From: Marinobacter pelagius
GTDB taxonomy: Bacteria; Pseudomonadota; Gammaproteobacteria; Pseudomonadales; Oleiphilaceae
Assembly: GCF_003315345.1 (NCBI RefSeq)
Contig: NZ_QNRO01000027.1
Coordinates: forward strand, 1-48,459
Direction of reading: 5' to 3'
Length of the DNA stretch: 48,459 nucleotides
Shown: piece after piece, positions 44,460 through 48,459 of the stretch
Layout of the letters: the number at the start of each line of letters is the position of its first letter
Numbering within the stretch: the first letter of the stretch is position 1
Made by a program: the position numbers and the translations under genes
The notes under the pieces: generated by a model
What the model was told of the DNA's origin: nothing
Database searches by the model: none
What the model saw: only the letters and a program-made list of their open reading frames with translations

Positions 44460-45122
44460 ATGATGGTAAGCCAGTTGAAAGTCGCGTTTGCCCTGGTGAT
44501 CGGGCTGATGCTCAGTCTGGGCACTGCAATGGCTGAGGAGAGTGCCGAACAGAGTCGCGAGGCCGCGTCGGAGCTCGCGTCGATTCTCAAGAGTTATGAA
44601 TCCTACCAGGCGAACTTCATCCAGATTGTGGTGAATGAAAACGGTAGCCGAGTGCAGGAAACCCAGGGTGAGCTCAAGGCCAAGCGGCCCGGGCTGTTCT
44701 ACTGGGAAACCAGCGCACCCCTGCCGCAGTTCATTGTGAGCAACGGGGAAACCGTGGAAGTCTACGATCCGGACCTGGAACAGGTAACCATCCATAAACT
44801 GGATGACCGGGTCCAAACCACGCCAGCACTGTTACTCAGTGGCGAGGTCGGCAATCTGAACGAAACCTACAAGGTGTCCCAGCGCCGGATTGGCGAAAAC
44901 ACACAGGAATTCACCCTGATTCCACGCAGTCCGGATTCGCTGTTTACCTCCCTGCGACTGAGCTTCTTCAAGGGGGAGCTGCAGGAAATGCGGATGAAAG
45001 ATTCCCTGTCCCAGCTCAGCATCCTGAGTTTCGACGATATCCGGTTGAATGAAACCGTCGATGCCAGTGCCTTTACTCTGGAGTATCCCGACGGCGTGGA
45101 TATTATCCGGGACGGAGCCTGA
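44460..45122 (+). CDS. lolA: Outer-membrane lipoprotein carrier LolA
   Basis: A 220-residue periplasmic chaperone that carries lipoproteins from LolCDE to LolB. The Sec signal peptide ends near GTAMAEE; the mature part has the LolA features YQANFIQIV, RPGLFYWETSAPLPQFIVSNG and LSGEVG. Two ATGs stand in tandem; AGGAG at 44447-44451 suits the first. The stop overlaps the rarA start (TGATG). Confidence 0.94.
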   Translation: MMVSQLKVAFALVIGLMLSLGTAMAEESAEQSREAASELASILKSYESYQANFIQIVVNENGSRVQETQGELKAKRPGLFYWETSAPLPQFIVSNGETVEVYDPDLEQVTIHKLDDRVQTTPALLLSGEVGNLNETYKVSQRRIGENTQEFTLIPRSPDSLFTSLRLSFFKGELQEMRMKDSLSQLSILSFDDIRLNETVDASAFTLEYPDGVDIIRDGA

Positions 45123-46459
45123 TGCAGGACAGCCTTTTCGACGAGCCTGCGGGATTCCAGCCGCTGGCGGCGCGGATGCGGCCAAGGAACCTGGACGAGT
45201 ATGTCGGCCAGGCCCACCTGGTAGGCCCCGGCAAACCGCTTCGCCGGGCGGTAGAGCAGGGCCAGTTGCACTCCATGATCCTCTGGGGCCCTCCCGGAGT
45301 GGGCAAGACAACCTTTGCCCAGCTGCTGGCGAACGTGGGCAACCTCAGCTTTGAAACCATTTCGGCGGTGCTGAGCGGCGTGAAGGAGATACGCGCTGTT
45401 GTCGAGCGTGCCCGGAACCGCAAGCAAAGCGAAGGGCGTGATACCTTGCTGTTCGTGGACGAGGTCCACCGTTTCAACAAGAGCCAGCAGGATGCTTTCC
45501 TGCCGCACATTGAAGACGGCACCTTCATCTTCGTGGGTGCCACCACGGAAAACCCTTCCTTTGAGCTCAACAGCGCCTTGCTCTCACGTACCCGGGTGTA
45601 TGTGCTCAAGAATCTCGAAGAGTCGGATATCCTGATCCTGCTGCAACGGGCCCTGAGCTCCGAACAGGGCTTTGCCGGTCGGCTCGCGGTTCCGGACCGG
45701 GTGCTGGAGTTGATGGCCTCGGCCTCCGGTGGCGACGCCCGGCGGGCATTGAACATCCTGGAAGTGGCGGCCGACCTGGCGGAACCCGGCGAGGATGGCA
45801 CTGACACCATCACCGAGGAGGTGCTTGAACAGGTGATGCAGACCAGTCTGCGCCGCTTCGATAAGGGCGGTGATGTCTTCTACGATCAGATTTCAGCACT
45901 GCACAAATCGGTCAGGGGCTCGGATCCGGATGGCTCGCTCTACTGGCTGTGCCGGATGCTCGACGGGGGCTGTGACCCGTTATATGTGGCTCGCCGGCTC
46001 GTGCGCATTGCCAGCGAAGACATCGGCAACGCCGACCCGAGAGCCCTTCAGCTGAGCATGGATGCCTGGGATGCCCAGGAGCGGCTGGGATCCCCGGAGG
46101 GTCAACTGGCTCTGGCTCAGGCGGTCACCTACCTGGCCCTTTCGCCCAAGAGCAACGCGGTCTACAAGGCGTTTAACCAGTGCATGGCCGATATCCGGCA
46201 GGACCCGGATTACGAGGTGCCCCCACATCTTCGGAATGCGCCAACCAAGTTGCTCAAATCCATGGGCCACGGCGACAGTTACCGCTATGCCCATGATGAG
46301 CCGGAGGCCTTTGCCGCCGGAGAGTCCTACCTGCCGGAAGCCATTCATTCCCGTCGGTACTACGAGCCGGTTAACCGGGGGCTTGAGATCAAGCTGGCCG
46401 AAAAACGCCAGCGCCTGGATGCCCGCAACGCCGAGAGTCCCAACAAACGCTATTCCTGA
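45122..46459 (+). CDS. rarA: Replication-associated recombination protein RarA (MgsA)
   Basis: A 445-residue AAA+ ATPase related to clamp loaders and acting at stalled forks and ssDNA gaps. It has the Walker A GPPGVGKTTF at about 57-66, Walker B LLFVDEVHRFNK, sensor 1 GATTENPSF and the C-terminal tetramerisation part (YWLCRMLDGGCDPLYVARRL, then AVTYLALSPKSNAVYKA). The lolA-rarA coupling is conserved. In Pseudomonas crcB is recalled between rarA and serS; it is absent here. Confidence 0.96.
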   Translation: MQDSLFDEPAGFQPLAARMRPRNLDEYVGQAHLVGPGKPLRRAVEQGQLHSMILWGPPGVGKTTFAQLLANVGNLSFETISAVLSGVKEIRAVVERARNRKQSEGRDTLLFVDEVHRFNKSQQDAFLPHIEDGTFIFVGATTENPSFELNSALLSRTRVYVLKNLEESDILILLQRALSSEQGFAGRLAVPDRVLELMASASGGDARRALNILEVAADLAEPGEDGTDTITEEVLEQVMQTSLRRFDKGGDVFYDQISALHKSVRGSDPDGSLYWLCRMLDGGCDPLYVARRLVRIASEDIGNADPRALQLSMDAWDAQERLGSPEGQLALAQAVTYLALSPKSNAVYKAFNQCMADIRQDPDYEVPPHLRNAPTKLLKSMGHGDSYRYAHDEPEAFAAGESYLPEAIHSRRYYEPVNRGLEIKLAEKRQRLDARNAESPNKRYS

Positions 46460-46469
46460 GGCCCCACGG

Positions 46470-46497
46470 TGGTCACCGCGGCCTGTGCAGGTATAAT
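46470..46497 (+). promoter_or_regulatory. Candidate promoter of serS
   Basis: TGGTCA (46470-46475) and a perfect TATAAT (46492-46497) are 16 bp apart in the 85-bp gap before serS, giving a leader of about 40 nt. Confidence 0.5.
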
Positions 46498-46544
46498 GGC
46501 CTGTCATTCAACTCATCACGCAAACCGGAAGAATCAGGACTACC

Positions 46545-47819
46545 ATGCTCGATCCCAAACGCGTCCGTACCCAGACAGAAGAGATCGCCCGCCGGCTGGC
46601 TATCAAGAATTTTGAATTCGATATTGCCACCTTCGAGCAACTGGAAGAGCGCCGTCGTGCCCTTCAGGTGCGTACGGAAACGTTGCAGAGCGAGCAGAAC
46701 AAGCGGTCCAAATCCATCGGCAAGGCCAAGGCGGCCGGTGAGGATATCCAGCCGCTGCTGGAGGAAGTGGACAGCCTGAAGAAGCAGCGTTCCGAGGCCG
46801 AGGACGAGCTGCGGGGTCTGCAGGAAGAGCTCAATGCCTTCCTGGCTGGAATTCCCAACCTTCCGGACGAAGATGTGCCCGCCGGCGCTTCCGAGGAAGA
46901 CAACGTCGAGACGCGCACCTGGGGAGAGCCCAGGAGCTTCGACTTTGAACCTAAGGATCACGTCACTCTCGGTGAAAACCTCAAGGGCCTGGACTTTGAA
47001 ACCGCCTCGCGACTGGCCCATTCCCGTTTTGCCGTGATGCGCGGTCCGATTGCCCGCCTGCACCGTGCCCTGGCCCAGTTCATGCTGGACCTGCACACCG
47101 GTGAGCACGGCTACACCGAGGCCTACGTGCCGTACCTGGTCAATGCGGAAACCCTGTACGGAACCGGGCAGCTTCCGAAATTTGAGGAAGACCTGTTCAA
47201 GACAGAGGGTGAGAATCCGCTTTACCTGATTCCGACCGCCGAGGTGCCGGCCACCAACCTGGTATCCGACACCATCCTGGACGCAGAGGAGCTTCCGCTG
47301 CAACTGGTTTGCCATACGCCGTGTTTCCGCAGTGAGGCGGGCTCCTACGGCCGTGATACCCGTGGCATGATTCGCCAGCATCAGTTCGACAAGGTGGAGC
47401 TGGTACACGTGGTGCGCCCGTCCGATTCCGAGGCAGCCCTGGAAGCGCTCACCGGCCACGCGGAGAAAGTCCTGCAGCTGCTGGAACTGCCATACCGGGT
47501 GGTGACCCTGTGCGGAGGCGACATGGGCTTCTCTGCCGCCAAGACCTACGATCTGGAAGTCTGGCTTCCGGGCCAGAGCAAATACCGGGAAATCTCCTCC
47601 TGTTCCAATACCCGGGACTTCCAGGCACGGCGCATGCATGCACGCTGGCGTAATCCGGAAACCGGCAAGCCGGAGCCGGTTCATACCCTGAACGGCTCGG
47701 GCCTTGCGGTTGGTCGCGCCCTGATTGCGGTGATGGAGAACTATCAGCAGGAGGACGGCAGCATTGTGGTACCGGAAGTTCTTCGGCCTTACATGGGAGG
47801 CATCGAAAAGATTCAATGA
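46545..47819 (+). CDS. serS: Seryl-tRNA synthetase SerS
   Basis: A 424-residue class II synthetase. The N-terminal antiparallel coiled coil (about 30-100) contacts the long variable arm of tRNA-Ser. Motif 2 is FRSEAGSYGRDTRGM and motif 3 includes LNGSGLAVGRALIAVMENYQ. Full length. The stop overlaps the cobA start (ATGA), so the two are coupled. Confidence 0.97.
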   Translation: MLDPKRVRTQTEEIARRLAIKNFEFDIATFEQLEERRRALQVRTETLQSEQNKRSKSIGKAKAAGEDIQPLLEEVDSLKKQRSEAEDELRGLQEELNAFLAGIPNLPDEDVPAGASEEDNVETRTWGEPRSFDFEPKDHVTLGENLKGLDFETASRLAHSRFAVMRGPIARLHRALAQFMLDLHTGEHGYTEAYVPYLVNAETLYGTGQLPKFEEDLFKTEGENPLYLIPTAEVPATNLVSDTILDAEELPLQLVCHTPCFRSEAGSYGRDTRGMIRQHQFDKVELVHVVRPSDSEAALEALTGHAEKVLQLLELPYRVVTLCGGDMGFSAAKTYDLEVWLPGQSKYREISSCSNTRDFQARRMHARWRNPETGKPEPVHTLNGSGLAVGRALIAVMENYQQEDGSIVVPEVLRPYMGGIEKIQ

Positions 47820-48454
47820 GTGATCAACCAGCACCAGCACCCGGGGATGGCATAACCGCACGGCCTGCACCAATTCGGTACAAAGCCAATCCGGTCACTG
47901 ACAACCCGAACAATTCCGCGGGTGAGGTGGCTCTGGTCGGTGCCGGTCCGGGCGATCCGGAGTTGCTGACGCTGAAAGCCTGGCGCCTGATCAGCTCGGC
48001 GGAGGTGGTGCTATACGATCGTCTTGTTTCGCCGGAGATCCTGTCGCTGATACCGGACGCCGCGGAAAAGATCCACGTCGGCAAACAACGCTCAAATCAC
48101 ACCTTGCCCCAGGAGCAGATCAACCAGCGCCTGGTGGAACTGGCGCGAAAGGGCCTCAGGGTGGTACGGCTTAAGGGCGGCGACCCGTTCATCTTCGGTC
48201 GGGGCGGCGAGGAGATTGAAACCCTGGCTGAAGCGGGAGTCCGGTTCCAGGTCGTTCCCGGTATCACTGCCGCCTCCGGCTGTGCGGCCTACGCCGGCAT
48301 CCCGCTGACACACCGGGACCACGCTCAGTCAGTGCGATTCATTACCGGTCATCTGAAGAATGACGGGTATACGGATTTAATGGTTGATGGGGCACCTTCA
48401 CCCCATCAATCTGATACCACCCTCAGATGGTTGATAGATCGACTCCGTAGTTGA
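47816..48454 (+). CDS. cobA: Uroporphyrinogen-III C-methyltransferase, cut short by the right-end repeat
   Basis: The SAM-dependent enzyme that methylates uroporphyrinogen III to precorrin-2, for siroheme or cobalamin. After about 35 non-conserved residues come VALVGAGPGDPELLTLKAWR, YDRLVSPEIL, RLKGGDPFIFGRGGEE and VPGITAASGCAAYAGIPLTHR, all CobA motifs. The N-terminal CysG dehydrogenase domain is absent, so this is a stand-alone CobA. From residue 184 (base 48365) the frame enters the 92-bp repeat and the last 29 residues are foreign. The C-terminal third of CobA, including part of the SAM site, is missing, so the product is probably inactive. Confidence 0.85.
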   Translation: MSDQPAPAPGDGITARPAPIRYKANPVTDNPNNSAGEVALVGAGPGDPELLTLKAWRLISSAEVVLYDRLVSPEILSLIPDAAEKIHVGKQRSNHTLPQEQINQRLVELARKGLRVVRLKGGDPFIFGRGGEEIETLAEAGVRFQVVPGITAASGCAAYAGIPLTHRDHAQSVRFITGHLKNDGYTDLMVDGAPSPHQSDTTLRWLIDRLRS

Positions 48455-48456
48455 GT
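48365..48456. repeat. Right copy of 92-bp inverted repeat (probable IS end)
   Basis: Exact inverted copy of bases 1-92, starting GGGTATACGG at the point where cobA similarity is lost. That abrupt break supports insertion by a mobile element. Hairpin arms lie at 48384-48392/48401-48409 and 48409-48414/48423-48428. ATGGTTGAT occurs twice within the repeat. Three further bases (48457-48459) follow before the window ends. Confidence 0.75.
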
Positions 48457-48459
48457 TCC

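Noticed and set aside
1..48459. The inverted ends could make the whole window one composite transposon.
   Set aside because: The content is almost entirely conserved housekeeping genes in ancestral order; two separate copies of one element are far likelier.

Overview
The window reads as a chromosomal segment of a marine gammaproteobacterium, most likely Marinobacter or a close relative. This rests on gene content and order recalled from memory, with no search run. The order leuC-leuD-leuB-asd-fimV-truA-trpF-trpB-trpA-accD-folC-SPOR-cvpA-purF-metZ and the set LuxR/cysB/cysH/thrH/pabB are both Pseudomonas-like. They are joined here to ftsK-lolA-rarA-serS-cobA. Forty protein-coding genes are supported, packed tightly and mostly with typical high-GC codon use. 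I found no rRNA, tRNA, CRISPR array or complete insertion sequence.

Layout. 1-92 is a fragment of a repeat that recurs inverted at 48365-48456, where it cuts into cobA. 235-7377 holds a large MalT-type LuxR regulator, cysB and cysH (sulfate assimilation), thrH and pabB. A cluster of REP-like palindromes (5737-5999) separates thrH from pabB. 7559-10041 is the accessory part: three exported proteins of unknown function, one with the DUF6160/FilA-type N-terminus. 10219-17882 is a probable operon of overlapping or closely spaced genes: DUF58, transglutaminase TgpA, holB, pilZ, an alpha/beta hydrolase, a DUF4892 protein and a patatin. 17972-21329 carries prmB, aroC and an MFS transporter that appears to start at ATT. 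21338-23391 carries pilU and a LysR regulator on the minus strand, the latter divergent from leuCDB.

23679-41838 is a long plus-strand biosynthetic block: leucine (leuCDB), aspartate semialdehyde (asd), tryptophan (trpF, trpB, trpA), fatty acid (accD), folate (folC), purine (purF) and methionine (metZ). It also contains the polar hub protein FimV, truA, a DedD-like SPOR protein and CvpA. 41863-48454 covers chromosome segregation (ftsK), lipoprotein trafficking (lolA), fork maintenance (rarA), serS and the truncated cobA. Four pilus or pole genes (pilZ, pilU, fimV and possibly the FilA-like gene) are scattered through the window and suggest type IV pilus twitching motility.

The most unusual signals are non-coding: the inverted window ends, the REP cluster with compensatory stem changes, two 115-bp palindromic elements with a shared core but different self-complementary arms, and a promoter that fires straight into a terminator-like hairpin upstream of truA.
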